Below, one piece after another: positions 24,848-32,354 of a DNA stretch of 64,000 nt. Each line of letters starts with the position of its first letter. The first letter of the stretch is position 1. The DNA is from Syntrophorhabdus sp. PtaB.Bin047 (lineage in GTDB: Bacteria; Desulfobacterota; Syntrophorhabdia; Syntrophorhabdales; Syntrophorhabdaceae). The stretch covers positions 1 through 64,000 of the forward strand of contig MVQP01000002.1 of the NCBI GenBank assembly GCA_002067235.1, written 5' to 3'. The translations under genes and the position numbers were made by a program. Below the pieces are notes generated by a model that made no database searches, was not told where the DNA came from, and saw only the letters and a list, made by a program, of their open reading frames with translations.

Positions 24848-24884
24848 CGATTTGAGACAGATGGGGAGATAAATAGGGGGCGGG

Positions 24885-24958
24885 TCATAGGTCATAGTTC
24901 ATAGGTGATAGGAAGGTGTTTCTCCATTACCCATGACCAATTACCCGTGACCTGCTTT
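24885..24958. repeat. 7-nt iterated inverted repeat (family A variant)
   Basis: Left side GGTCATA-GGTCATA-GTTCATA-GGTGATA, right side CCATTAC-CCATGAC-CAATTAC-CCGTGAC: 7-nt units in opposite orientation around a short loop, the same layout as the arrays at 2890 and 26321. Confidence 0.6.
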
Positions 24959-24976
24959 ATGGCCTGCTTTACCTTC

Positions 24977-25006
24977 TTGAAAACATTGGGGGTTATGTGG
25001 TATGTT
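24977..25006 (+). promoter_or_regulatory. Promoter of the small basic protein/radical SAM operon
   Basis: TTGAAA (24977-24982), 18-bp spacer, TATGTT (25001-25006), followed by AAGGAGGG and ATG at 25031; the leader is about 20 nt. Confidence 0.65.
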
Positions 25007-25030
25007 GACGAAAACTGCAAGGAGGGCCAC

Positions 25031-25159
25031 ATGCCATCTCTTTCCAAGAAGACGGAATTAAAAAGAAAAAGGAAGAAAGCGTCCCAGAACCCGAAGAGGA
25101 AGAAAGCGATGTCCAAGGCGTCTACCCCGGCATTTGCCGTTCACGTAGACAAGGAATGA
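25031..25159 (+). CDS. 42-residue Lys/Arg-rich small protein
   Basis: A short gene with an excellent ribosome-binding site (AAGGAGGGCCAC-ATG) and a promoter 25 bp upstream. The protein is MPSLSKKTELKRKRKKASQN..., with two clusters of basic residues (KRKRKK and KRKK), then STPAFAVHVDKE. Its stop overlaps the ATG of the radical SAM gene (ATGA), so translation is coupled. Tiny basic proteins of this style (K/R-rich, about 45 residues) occur in deltaproteobacteria, but no function is known to me. Nucleic-acid or ribosome association is guessed from charge only. Confidence 0.65.
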   Translation: MPSLSKKTELKRKRKKASQNPKRKKAMSKASTPAFAVHVDKE

Positions 25160-26313
25160 GCGACAGGTCCCTGCGATATGAGATAGGGCCCATACGCCCG
25201 CCCAACGAAGCTTACAGTCTTCTCGTACGGTTCACCAGGAACTGTCCCTGGAACAAGTGCCTCTTCTGCCAGGTCTACAAGGGAAAGCGTTTCGAGAAGC
25301 GCTCTCTTGAAGAGATCAGGTCGGACATAGATACCATCAAGGCCATCCACGATGATATCAGGGAGCTTTCGTGGAAAAAGGGTTTCGGGGGAAAGATCAC
25401 CGATTCCCTGGTGGAAGCGGTGTTCGACAGCCACACCATCAACGAGAGCTACAAGTCGGTTGCCGTCTGGATGTACTTCGGGTGCAAGAATGTCTTCATT
25501 CAGGATGCGAACTCTCTTGCCACGAAGGCGGACGTTCTGGTCGACGCCCTGAGATATCTCAAGGAGACCTTTCCCACCATCGACCGCGTGACCTCCTACG
25601 CACGGTCCCGCACGCTTGCAAGGAGCGTGTCGGCGGAGAACCTGAAGAGAATGAAGGAAGCAGGGTTGACGAGGCTCCACGTGGGATTGGAATCCGGTCA
25701 CGATCCTCTCCTCCTCTACGTCAACAAGGGGACGACCCGCGAGGACCATATGCTTGCCGGCAGAAAGGTCAAGGAATCGGGGATCGAACTTTCGGAGTAC
25801 GTGGTCCTCGGTCTGGGAGGAAAGAAATGGTGGAGGGAGCACGCCCTCGACACCGCCGATGTTCTCAATCGCATCGACCCCGATTTCATCAGGTTCCGGA
25901 CCCTGAAGGTGCTGAGGACCATGCCGCTATACGAAAAACTGGAAACGGGCGATTTTCTCCTCCCCGACGAAGAGGACATCCTCAGGGAGGAGAGACTGCT
26001 CATCGAGAACCTCGAGGGAATAGGCAGCTACGTCAAGAGCGACCATATCCTCAACCTCCTGGAAGAGATCGACGGAAGACTTCCCTCGGACAGGAAGAGA
26101 TTCCTCGAGACCATTGACCGCTATTTCAACCTCTCCGAAGAGCAAAGGCTCATATACCGTTTCGGCAGGCGCTCCGGCATCTATCGATGCCTTGACGACC
26201 TGGGGGACGAACTCACCTCATTTCGCATCAGAAGATCCATCCGGGAAATGGAAGAAAAGGAACCCGGCAGCGTGGAAAAGGCCATCTCCCTGCTCCTCGA
26301 AAACTACATCTAG
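25156..26313 (+). CDS. Radical SAM protein
   Basis: 385 residues. RNCPWNKCLFC gives Cys30, Cys35 and Cys38 (CX4CX2C, the CPWNxCxFC variant of the radical SAM cluster motif). The TIM-barrel core continues with VWMYFGCKNVFIQDANSL, TSYARSRTLARS, LTRLHVGLESGHDPLLLYVNKGTT and LSEYVVLGLGGK, like Elp3/HemN-related 'B12-binding-less' members. The last about 110 residues are helical and charged, with no extra Cys clusters for auxiliary iron-sulfur sites. Substrate unknown. Co-translated with the 42-residue basic protein; ends in a long repeat hairpin. Confidence 0.85.
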   Translation: MSDRSLRYEIGPIRPPNEAYSLLVRFTRNCPWNKCLFCQVYKGKRFEKRSLEEIRSDIDTIKAIHDDIRELSWKKGFGGKITDSLVEAVFDSHTINESYKSVAVWMYFGCKNVFIQDANSLATKADVLVDALRYLKETFPTIDRVTSYARSRTLARSVSAENLKRMKEAGLTRLHVGLESGHDPLLLYVNKGTTREDHMLAGRKVKESGIELSEYVVLGLGGKKWWREHALDTADVLNRIDPDFIRFRTLKVLRTMPLYEKLETGDFLLPDEEDILREERLLIENLEGIGSYVKSDHILNLLEEIDGRLPSDRKRFLETIDRYFNLSEEQRLIYRFGRRSGIYRCLDDLGDELTSFRIRRSIREMEEKEPGSVEKAISLLLENYI

Positions 26314-26320
26314 ACAAGAA

Positions 26321-26470
26321 GACGGTTTCAGGTTTCAAGTTTCAGGTTTCAAGTCAAAGACAAGAACAGGAAGTCTCCGGTAGTACCGGACATCAACACG
26401 CATTCCACGCAGATCGTTTTCCTGGTTTTGAGCCTGAAACCTGAAACTTGGAACCTGAAACGGTTTTTTT
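26321..26470 (+). repeat. Long inverted repeat of 7-nt units ending in a T-tract (family A, copy 2)
   Basis: Left arm 26321-26356 (GACGGTTTCAGGTTTCAAGT and on) and right arm 26432-26463 (CCTGAAACCTGAAACTTGG and on) are complementary over about 30 bp with a few mismatches, separated by about 75 nt and followed by seven Ts (26464-26470). It could act as a very large terminator for the radical SAM transcript. The inner part has an own small hairpin (TCCGGTAGTACCGGA at about 26376-26390). Confidence 0.75.
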
Positions 26471-26566
26471 GTTTATTGACATTTGACAATGGTCCGTGAG
26501 AATATTTTGCCTGTCGTCGCCGTGAAAAAGGGGGCTTTTGGGCGTCGATTTCACCATTCGTCAATT

Positions 26567-27580
26567 ATGACCTTTCGTGGAAAGCTTTTGTTCGTATTCT
26601 CGATGATCGCTTCGTCGGGTGTGGTTCTGTCTTCTCTGCTCACACACAGGTCGGCGAGCAGACGGCTCGGATCGGCGGCGAAGACGGAGATGGAACGCAC
26701 AGCCGCTCTGATCGCCAGGCAGAGCGAGACAACCCTCGACATTTTCGCCTCCGGTATCCGGTCGCTGGCCCGCGAGGAGTGTGTCCGCCGGGCGATCCTT
26801 CGTCCACGCGCTGCCGCTGTCATCGAGGAGGCTTGCAGGCGCCTTCAGGAAGTCCTCGAAGAGGCGAAGGTATATCAGTCGATAAACCTTCATGACCGTG
26901 ATGCCCGGTGTGTCGCCTCTTCGTTCCCGGACCGGGTGGGTCTCAAGACCATGCAGAGGGACGTGGCAGCAAATCCCGATTTTCTCTCCGCCCTGAAAGG
27001 GAAGATGGCCATATCCCAGATCTTTGTCAGTCGGGGAACGGGCCGGCCCGTCATAACCATCACAGTCCCCGTGGAGCACGGCGGCACCATCCGTGGTGCC
27101 GTGCGGGCAGTCATAGACCTTACATACTTCAACGACTATGTTCTTGCCCCTCAGGACTATGTATACGGGGGAAAGGCCTACATCTTCGACCCGAAGCTCG
27201 AGAGGGAGGTTCCCGACGGCTGGAAGGCCCACAACATCATCCAGGCGCGGGCATACGAACAACCGGACATACCCATCCCTGAGGACATGCTTGCGCGGGG
27301 GAGCGGTTTCGTCCGCTATCCATCACCGCAGGGCGAACAACTGGCGGCGTTCTGCAAGACGCTGCAGCCCGAATGGTTCTTCGTCGTTGAAAAACCGCGG
27401 AAGGATACCATGAAACCCATACATGCGATGGCAAGGGTGACCGCGGGCACTCTGGTCAGCATGCTTTTCGGTGTGTGGGGGGGGAGCGCTCGCCGTGGCG
27501 CAGCCGCTGCTCACGAGACTCGGCCGGTGCATGGACCTCGCCCGCGATATCGAAGCCGGACGTCTCGACCGGCGCGTTGA
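26567..27580 (+). CDS. Sensor histidine kinase, 5' part (sensor domain; frame broken at G8 tract)
   Basis: From ATG 26567 the frame gives MTFRGKLLFVFSMIASSGVVLSSLL, an N-terminal membrane anchor, then about 250 residues of periplasmic sensor of the Cache type (IARQSETTLDIFASGIRSLARE, VGLKTMQRDVAANPDFLSALKGK, ISQIFVSRGTGRPVITITVPV, GAVRAVIDLTYFNDYVL), and the first half of a second membrane segment (VTAGTLVSMLFGVWGG). At the run of eight Gs (27477-27484) the frame leaves the gene and ends in about 33 meaningless residues. With one G less, it would continue smoothly into the downstream HAMP-PAS-kinase frame. A longer TTG start at 26483 exists but has no signal-like sequence. See the next entry. 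Confidence 0.75.
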   Translation: MTFRGKLLFVFSMIASSGVVLSSLLTHRSASRRLGSAAKTEMERTAALIARQSETTLDIFASGIRSLAREECVRRAILRPRAAAVIEEACRRLQEVLEEAKVYQSINLHDRDARCVASSFPDRVGLKTMQRDVAANPDFLSALKGKMAISQIFVSRGTGRPVITITVPVEHGGTIRGAVRAVIDLTYFNDYVLAPQDYVYGGKAYIFDPKLEREVPDGWKAHNIIQARAYEQPDIPIPEDMLARGSGFVRYPSPQGEQLAAFCKTLQPEWFFVVEKPRKDTMKPIHAMARVTAGTLVSMLFGVWGGSARRGAAAAHETRPVHGPRPRYRSRTSRPAR

Positions 27581-28682
27581 GGTCAGGGGCACCGATGAGG
27601 TCGCCCATCTGGGAAGGGGGCTCAATGCAATGGCCGACAGTCTTGAGGAGAGCCACGCGGCGCTTGAAGAGGCGGAACGCCTTTACAGGGGCATCTTCGA
27701 GAACGCGGTGGAAGGGATATTCATCATGGATCCCGATGGCCTTCTCCTGAATGTCAACCCGGCTTTTGCCCGCCTGGCAGGCTGCGAAGGCCCGGGTGAG
27801 GTGTTGGGAACGAACATCGCGGACCATTGCGGTACGGATGCGGGTACCCTTCTACTCGGGGAATTGCGGCGATCAGGCAGCGTCAGGGGTCTGGAGGTCG
27901 ACCTTGTCCGGCGCGACGGGACGACAAGGACAGGAATCATATACGCGAGGGCGGACCACGACAGGGAAGGAGCGCTTGTAAGGATCCAGGGCCTGCTCAA
28001 TGACATCACCGAAAAGAAGGAGATCGAAGAGGAACGCCACAGAGCGCAGGAGGCGCAGCGAAGGTTCGTTGAAGCCCAGCTTGAGACACTGAGGTACCAG
28101 ATCAATCCTCATTTTCTTTTCAATGTCCTTAATTCGCTGGACGCCCTTTCGAAGACGGACCCTGGCCGTATCACCGAGCTGGTGCGGCAGCTCTCCCGGT
28201 ACCTGCGCGCGACTCTCTCGTCGCGGGAATCGGGACTTACGCCCCTCGAAAGGGAAATGAGCATGATCGAGAGCTATCTCAGTCTGGAGAAGGTCCGGTT
28301 CGAGGGGGACCTCTCAGTCTCTGTCAGCATGCCCGAGGAGATAGGAGACACCATGGTTCCCGAGCTGCTGGTACAACCCATCGTGGAGAATGCCGTGAAG
28401 CACGGGATGAAGACATCGCCCCTTCCTCTTCGGGTCGATGTCTCGTGCAGGGTGGCAGGCGAGTATGTGAGGATCGAGATCAGGAACACGGGGAAGTGGA
28501 TCGCCCGGGACGCCCCGGCAGATGCAGGAAAGGGCGGCGGCATCGGGCTTGAGAACATACGTAAACGGCTCCAGCTTACCTACGGAGACCGCCATGTCCT
28601 TGAGATGGGCGAGTCAGGCGGCCGGGTGGTGGTCACCGTTGAAATCCCGCGGAGAGGAGACAAGAATGAAAAAGGACTCTGA
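27471..28682 (+). CDS. LytS-type sensor histidine kinase, 3' part (HAMP, PAS, His kinase, HATPase)
   Basis: The second part of the split kinase. It could be read from GTG 27471 as a 403-residue protein but starts in the middle of a membrane helix (GGGALAVAQPLLTRLG), then HAMP (MDLARDIEAGRLDRRVEVRGTDEVAHLGRGLNAMADSL in sections), a PAS domain (about 70-180), the His_kinase domain with QINPHFLFNVLNSLDAL (phospho-acceptor His in the NPHFLFN motif) and a GHKL ATPase with VQPIVENAVKHG and GIGLENIRKRL. The LytTR regulator begins inside its 3' end. Joined with the 5' part, a protein of about 705 residues results. Whether the split is real, phase-variable or an assembly indel cannot be told here. Confidence 0.8.
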   Translation: MCGGGALAVAQPLLTRLGRCMDLARDIEAGRLDRRVEVRGTDEVAHLGRGLNAMADSLEESHAALEEAERLYRGIFENAVEGIFIMDPDGLLLNVNPAFARLAGCEGPGEVLGTNIADHCGTDAGTLLLGELRRSGSVRGLEVDLVRRDGTTRTGIIYARADHDREGALVRIQGLLNDITEKKEIEEERHRAQEAQRRFVEAQLETLRYQINPHFLFNVLNSLDALSKTDPGRITELVRQLSRYLRATLSSRESGLTPLEREMSMIESYLSLEKVRFEGDLSVSVSMPEEIGDTMVPELLVQPIVENAVKHGMKTSPLPLRVDVSCRVAGEYVRIEIRNTGKWIARDAPADAGKGGGIGLENIRKRLQLTYGDRHVLEMGESGGRVVVTVEIPRRGDKNEKGL

Positions 28683-29466
28683 AGAGATCCGGGCACTCAT
28701 CGTTGACGATGAGCGGCTTGCACGGGAGAACCTGAAGGAACTGTTGAAGGATCAGTGGGATGTCAGAATAATTGGCGAGGCAAGGAACGCGGACGAGGCC
28801 GAAAGGATGATCAACGCCCTCAGTCCGAACCTGGTGTTCCTCGACATTCAAATGCCGGGAGGATCCGGCTTCGACCTCCTTGCCGGTCTTGAGGACCCGC
28901 CGTCCGTCATTTTCGTCACGGCCTATGACCAGTATGCCATACGGGCGTTCGAAGTCAACGCGCTGGACTACCTCCTGAAACCCATCGAACCAGAACGTCT
29001 GAAGAACGCATTGAGAAGGGCGGCGTTCCGTCTGCCTTCCTTCGACCCCGCGGGAGAGATCTTTTCGGCTGCCGACCAGGTCTTCCTCAACACGGGAAAA
29101 AAGGCCTCTTTCGTGTCTGTGAGCAACATCGTGGCCATCTTCTCTGAGAGGAACTATACCAACGTCCACAATGTTCAGGGCGAGCGTTTCATGGTCCGGT
29201 CGTCGCTGAGAGACTGGGAGAGACGTCTGCCTGCCGACATGTTCGTTCTCCTCGATCGTTCGACGATCATCAACAAGAATCACGTTGAGCTGTGGACACT
29301 TCATGCGAGAAAAGCGGAACTGAAGATGACGGGCCTTGCGGAGCCGATCGAGCTTGGCAGAGCGGCCTACACCCGCTTCAAGGAACTGATCGTGGCCCCG
29401 AAGGCAAAGAGCCGGGAGACCCGGAAGGGTCCGGTAGAAGAAGACGAGGAGGAGAAAGCACAATAG
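28666..29466 (+). CDS. LytTR-family response regulator
   Basis: 266 residues from ATG 28666, with GGAGAGGAG upstream, overlapping the kinase end by 17 bases. Receiver domain: Asp14/Asp15, phospho-acceptor Asp60 in LVFLDIQMPGGSG, Lys105 in DYLLKPIEP. DNA-binding LytTR domain at about 150-245 (VSNIVAIFSERNYTNVHNVQGERFMVRSSL in pieces, LDRSTIINKNHVELW). Ends in a Lys/Glu-rich tail. LytS/LytTR pairs often regulate surface polysaccharide, autolysis or transport genes; no target is evident in the neighbourhood. Followed by a strong terminator. Confidence 0.93.
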   Translation: MKKDSEEIRALIVDDERLARENLKELLKDQWDVRIIGEARNADEAERMINALSPNLVFLDIQMPGGSGFDLLAGLEDPPSVIFVTAYDQYAIRAFEVNALDYLLKPIEPERLKNALRRAAFRLPSFDPAGEIFSAADQVFLNTGKKASFVSVSNIVAIFSERNYTNVHNVQGERFMVRSSLRDWERRLPADMFVLLDRSTIINKNHVELWTLHARKAELKMTGLAEPIELGRAAYTRFKELIVAPKAKSRETRKGPVEEDEEEKAQ

Positions 29467-29578
29467 AGTTGTGGTTTCAGCACTCCAGAGGACACGATCG
29501 TACCATAACGTCAACGTCCGCCATTCATGTCGTGTAAAATCGAATTCAACAAACCCCTGTAGTCGCACCATTCCAATC

Positions 29579-29624
29579 AGGCCGGGACGTGTCAACATCA
29601 TGGTGTCTGCACAAGTCCCGGCCT
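29579..29624 (+). terminator. Terminator after the LytTR gene
   Basis: AGGCCGGGAC and GTCCCGGCCT form a perfect 10-bp stem around a 26-nt loop, followed by TCCTTTCCCTT. Confidence 0.6.
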
Positions 29625-29756
29625 TCCTTTCCCTTGCTGTCTAGGACTTTACTGTCACACGTCACGAATCATGTCAGGTTTGTCCCTCCGTCTCACACCG
29701 GCCCCGATGATCCGGTACAATTGTAACCGCAAACCCCAATGTTTCATCATCCCACC

Positions 29757-29799
29757 AAGCCGGGGCATATTCACAGGGGGGGAGTGAGTGCCCCGGCTT
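29757..29799. other. GC-rich hairpin, possible RNA element
   Basis: AAGCCGGGGCA and TGCCCCGGCTT form a perfect 11-bp stem around a 21-nt loop. No T-tract follows, so termination is doubtful. Resembles the hairpin 180 bp upstream in its flanks. Confidence 0.45.
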
Positions 29800-29969
29800 C
29801 CCTGAATCGACGGACTGCCCGGAGAGATTCACGAGACAGGCCTGGAGGTTCGATGCGACCTCCACGTGGCATACCGGCAACTCTGGCAGGTCGATTCAGC
29901 ACATAGTCCCCGCGCCCTTTGGTAGATTCGATTAAGATACCTCATATATCAGAACCCAGGGAGGACATC

Positions 29970-30158
29970 ATGCTGATGAAATTGTCTTTGACGAATGGCA
30001 GGACGAAATGGGTGGACCATAACGAAGCGAGGATGCTCCAGGGGCGGGGGCAGGTTATCTGTGTTCTCGCCATGAAGGACGAGCAACCTGTGGAGTTCCC
30101 GCCCTTCTGCAGCATGAGGAGCGACTACTGCAGCTCCTGTGTTTCATTGCCCGACTAA
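29970..30158 (+). CDS. Small hypothetical protein with C-terminal cysteines
   Basis: 62 residues from ATG 29970, with GGGAGGAC just upstream; the longer frame to 29919 lacks such a site. Sequence MLMKLSLTNGRTKWVDHNEA, then MLQGRGQVICVLAMKDEQPVEFPPF and a Cys cluster CSMRSDYCSSC at the end (three Cys that could bind metal or form disulfides). No family recognised. About 110 bp before another tiny gene. Confidence 0.5.
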   Translation: MLMKLSLTNGRTKWVDHNEARMLQGRGQVICVLAMKDEQPVEFPPFCSMRSDYCSSCVSLPD

Positions 30159-30273
30159 AGGTCGGATGGGACACGGGTGTCGCCTGCGGCGTTATGAGCT
30201 ATTGCGCGGGCCGGGAACGCCATGGTGCTCCTCTCGGGTGACCCGGAGGTTCTCAAGACCAGGGAGGATGGGG

Positions 30274-30453
30274 ATGGAAGGCAATCGAAAGGAGAACGTC
30301 ACATTCCTCGGGCTTCAGAGGGTGCCGCGGGGAGAAGCGCTCATTCTTGTGAACAACGAAAGCGGGAGCACCGTTACATATGATCCCGCCAGGCACAAGA
30401 TCATCAATATGGACGGATACGTCCGTTCCGTCCTCGCGTCAAGGTACAGGTAA
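30274..30453 (+). CDS. Small hypothetical protein
   Basis: 59 residues from ATG 30274 (CAGGGAGGATGGGG-ATG gives a well-spaced ribosome-binding site; ATG 30268 is too close to it). Contains ENVTFLGLQRVPRGEALILVNNESGSTVTYDP and INMDGYVRSVLASRYR: a compact beta-type pattern with no known motif. Convergent with cobA-hemD, whose stop is 15 bases away. Function unknown. Confidence 0.45.
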   Translation: MEGNRKENVTFLGLQRVPRGEALILVNNESGSTVTYDPARHKIINMDGYVRSVLASRYR

Positions 30454-30467
30454 CGAGGAACCGCTCC

Positions 30468-31973
30468 TTAGGCCCTGGCACCTCTTGCTGAAGGCTGGAA
30501 ATAGGATTCGATAGCATTCAGCAATCCCGGAATATCGGATTGTTGCGCTTCGATATCAACATTGATGCCAGACTTTGTCAGGGTTGCCGTCGTTACAGGG
30601 CCTATTGAAGCGATGACCCTGTTCTTCAGTGTTTCCTTTCCATAGAGCATAATGAAATTGCTGGCCGTGGAAGAGCTGGTGAAGGTGATGATATCGAGAT
30701 CTTCGGGTACCGACGCGGCGGGCAGCGGTATCGTCGCCCTGTAGATGGGCACGACACTGCAGCTCCCGCCGTTTGCCCGTATGTATCGAGTGATCACGTC
30801 GCGGGCTTCTTCGGCGCGGGGAATGAGGAAATTCCTTCCTGAGACGCCGTAGGCCTCAAGGATGGAGACAACTCCCTCGGATGTGAACTTTTCCGGAACA
30901 AGGTCCGCCTGCACGCCATACACGGCAAGATGCGCGGCCGTTGCCCCTCCTATGGCAATGATGGTAAGCCCGCTCAGGGCCCGGGCGTCCCTGCCCGAGC
31001 CTCTGAGGTGCGCGAAGAATATGGAAGCCCCGTTCACGCTCGTGAAGATGATGGCGTCATAGGACGATATCCTGTCTATGGCGGAGCGAAGCCGGGAATT
31101 GGGGACGATGGGCTCGATATCGATGGTTGGGAGATAGACGGGTTCTGCGCCCCTGTCAGCGAGGAGTTCGCCGAACCTGCGTGACTGGTGTGCCGAGCGT
31201 GTCACCGCGACCTTCTTGCCGAAGAGAGGTTTCCGCTCGAACCAGCTCAGCTTTTCCCTCAAGCGGATAACGTCGCCGACCACGATGATCCCTGGCGGAG
31301 CGAGCCGCATCCTGCGCACCTGCTCGGAGATTGTGGCGAGTGTTGCGCAGACCACCTTCTGGGCCGGCAGGGTTCCCGAGCGGACGACGCAGGCCGGGGT
31401 AGCGGGGTCCTTGCCTTCAAATACGAGCCTTTTTGTGATCTTGTGAAGGTTCTTCATGCCCATGAGGAAGACGAGGGTGTCCGGTCCCGTTGCCAGCTCG
31501 TGCCAGTTGATGGTGGAGGCTGGTTTCTTCTCATCCTCGTGGCCTGTTATGAAGACAACGGTGGAGGCGTAGTCCCGGTGTGTGAGCGGTATGCCGGCAT
31601 AGGCGGGGGCGGAGATGGCCGAGGTAACGCCGGGAACGATCTCGAAGGGAACACCGATATCGGCAAGGTGTTCCGCTTCTTCGCCTCCCCGCCCGAAGAT
31701 AAAAGGGTCGCCGCCCTTCAAACGAACGACGACGTGGCCCTGTCGGGCCTTCTCGGCAAGGAGGGCATTGATGTCTTTCTGAGGAAGTTCGTGCCGGGAT
31801 GCCTTCTTGCCGGCGTATATGATCTCCGCGCCGGCGCGGGCGTACTCAAGGAGGCCCTTGTTCACGAGGTTGTCATAGATGATCACATCGGCCTGGCGGA
31901 TAAGCTCGAGACCTCTCATAGTGATAAGCTTCATGTCTCCGGGGCCCGCGCCCACGAGATATACCTTGCCCAT
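30468..31973 (-). CDS. cobA-hemD: Uroporphyrinogen-III C-methyltransferase / uroporphyrinogen-III synthase fusion
   Basis: 501 residues. Residues 1-about 240: SAM-dependent uroporphyrinogen III methyltransferase (VGAGPGD at 6-12, RLKGGDPFIFGRGGEEAEHL, VPGVTSAISAPAYAGIPLTHR, VFITGHE), making precorrin-2 for sirohaem, cobalamin or haem d1/alternative haem. Residues about 250-495: HemD uroporphyrinogen III synthase (KKVAVTRSAHQSRRFGELL, FTSVNGASIFF, IGGATAAHL, FTSSSTASNF). The fusion directs hydroxymethylbilane straight to precorrin-2 and is common in anaerobic deltaproteobacteria and clostridia. Other haem genes are not adjacent. Its promoter lies so close that the mRNA may begin at the ATG. 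Confidence 0.95.
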   Translation of the reverse strand: MGKVYLVGAGPGDMKLITMRGLELIRQADVIIYDNLVNKGLLEYARAGAEIIYAGKKASRHELPQKDINALLAEKARQGHVVVRLKGGDPFIFGRGGEEAEHLADIGVPFEIVPGVTSAISAPAYAGIPLTHRDYASTVVFITGHEDEKKPASTINWHELATGPDTLVFLMGMKNLHKITKRLVFEGKDPATPACVVRSGTLPAQKVVCATLATISEQVRRMRLAPPGIIVVGDVIRLREKLSWFERKPLFGKKVAVTRSAHQSRRFGELLADRGAEPVYLPTIDIEPIVPNSRLRSAIDRISSYDAIIFTSVNGASIFFAHLRGSGRDARALSGLTIIAIGGATAAHLAVYGVQADLVPEKFTSEGVVSILEAYGVSGRNFLIPRAEEARDVITRYIRANGGSCSVVPIYRATIPLPAASVPEDLDIITFTSSSTASNFIMLYGKETLKNRVIASIGPVTTATLTKSGINVDIEAQQSDIPGLLNAIESYFQPSARGARA

Positions 31974-31979
31974 GCGAAC

Positions 31980-32008
31980 ATTATACGGAGGTTGCGCGCT
32001 TTTCTCAA
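31980..32008 (-). promoter_or_regulatory. Promoter of cobA-hemD, leaving no leader
   Basis: Minus strand: TTGAGA (32008-32003), 17-bp spacer, TATAAT (31985-31980), then GTTCGC and the ATG. Transcription would start at or next to the A of the start codon. No ribosome-binding site can fit. Confidence 0.65.
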
Positions 32009-32071
32009 AGGATAAATGGAGGTGGGCAGGGACCGGGGCAGAGGGCAGGGCGAGAGAGGACGGAAGAGGGG

Positions 32072-32237
32072 GAATAGGACGAATAGGAGAATAGGACCTA
32101 TAAGACCAATAGGACCAATAGGACGCTTAGGACCAATAGGACGGGATCGATCGTTCCTTGCGGCCGGCAATTGCACTTCGATAGTCCTATAAGTCCTATC
32201 CTGTCCTATAGGTCCTAATTCTCCTATTCGTCCTATT
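32072..32237. repeat. Long inverted repeat of 9-nt units (family B, copy 2)
   Basis: Left arm 32072-32140 is a run of GGACCAATA-like 9-mers (GGACGAATA, GGACCTATA, AGACCAATA, GGACCAATA, GGACGCTTA, GGACCAATA). Right arm 32181-32237 holds the complementary units (GTCCTATAA, GTCCTATAG, CTCCTATTC, GTCCTATTT). The outer parts can pair for about 30 bp nearly without mismatch. It fills the gap between cobA-hemD and nikR. Confidence 0.75.
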
Positions 32238-32325
32238 TCTTCTCCTATCCTCCTCCTATCCGCTCACAATTCCTTCCCATCCTCCCGCCCTCTTTACCCC
32301 CTTTCCCCCTCTTCCTTTGAACCAA

Positions 32326-32354
32326 TTGACAGCCAATTCTCCTTGTGCTACTCT
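32326..32354 (+). promoter_or_regulatory. nikR promoter
   Basis: TTGACA (32326-32331), 17-bp spacer, TACTCT (32349-32354), followed by AAGGAGG and ATG at 32385. Confidence 0.75.

Larger units (their letters stand above)
24680..25030. other. Intergenic region between divergent PAS and small basic protein genes
   Basis: About 350 bp holding the promoters of both neighbours. It contains an imperfect palindrome at 24824-24847, a family A-like repeat at 24885-24958 and the plus-strand promoter at 24977-25006. Nothing coding was recognised. Confidence 0.6.
29467..29969. other. Structured intergenic region
   Basis: About 500 bp with no convincing gene. Two GC-rich hairpins (29579-29624 and 29757-29799) lie about 180 bp apart, each preceded by a CAAACCCC string and a 'CAYYCCA' segment and followed by TTCC, which suggests two related elements. 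A smaller GGAGGT/ACCTCC hairpin sits at 29843-29862. The first hairpin is a good terminator for the LytTR gene; the role of the rest is unknown. Confidence 0.5.

Noticed and set aside
26321-26470. CRISPR-like look of the repeated GGTTTCA units
   Set aside because: Units are only seven bases, directly adjacent without spacers, and degenerate; they form an inverted repeat, not an array.
29715-29800. c-di-GMP (GEMM) riboswitch suggested by CGCAAACC and a downstream GC stem
   Set aside because: The conserved core strings and second stem of the GEMM consensus are absent; only the short CGCAAACC piece matches.
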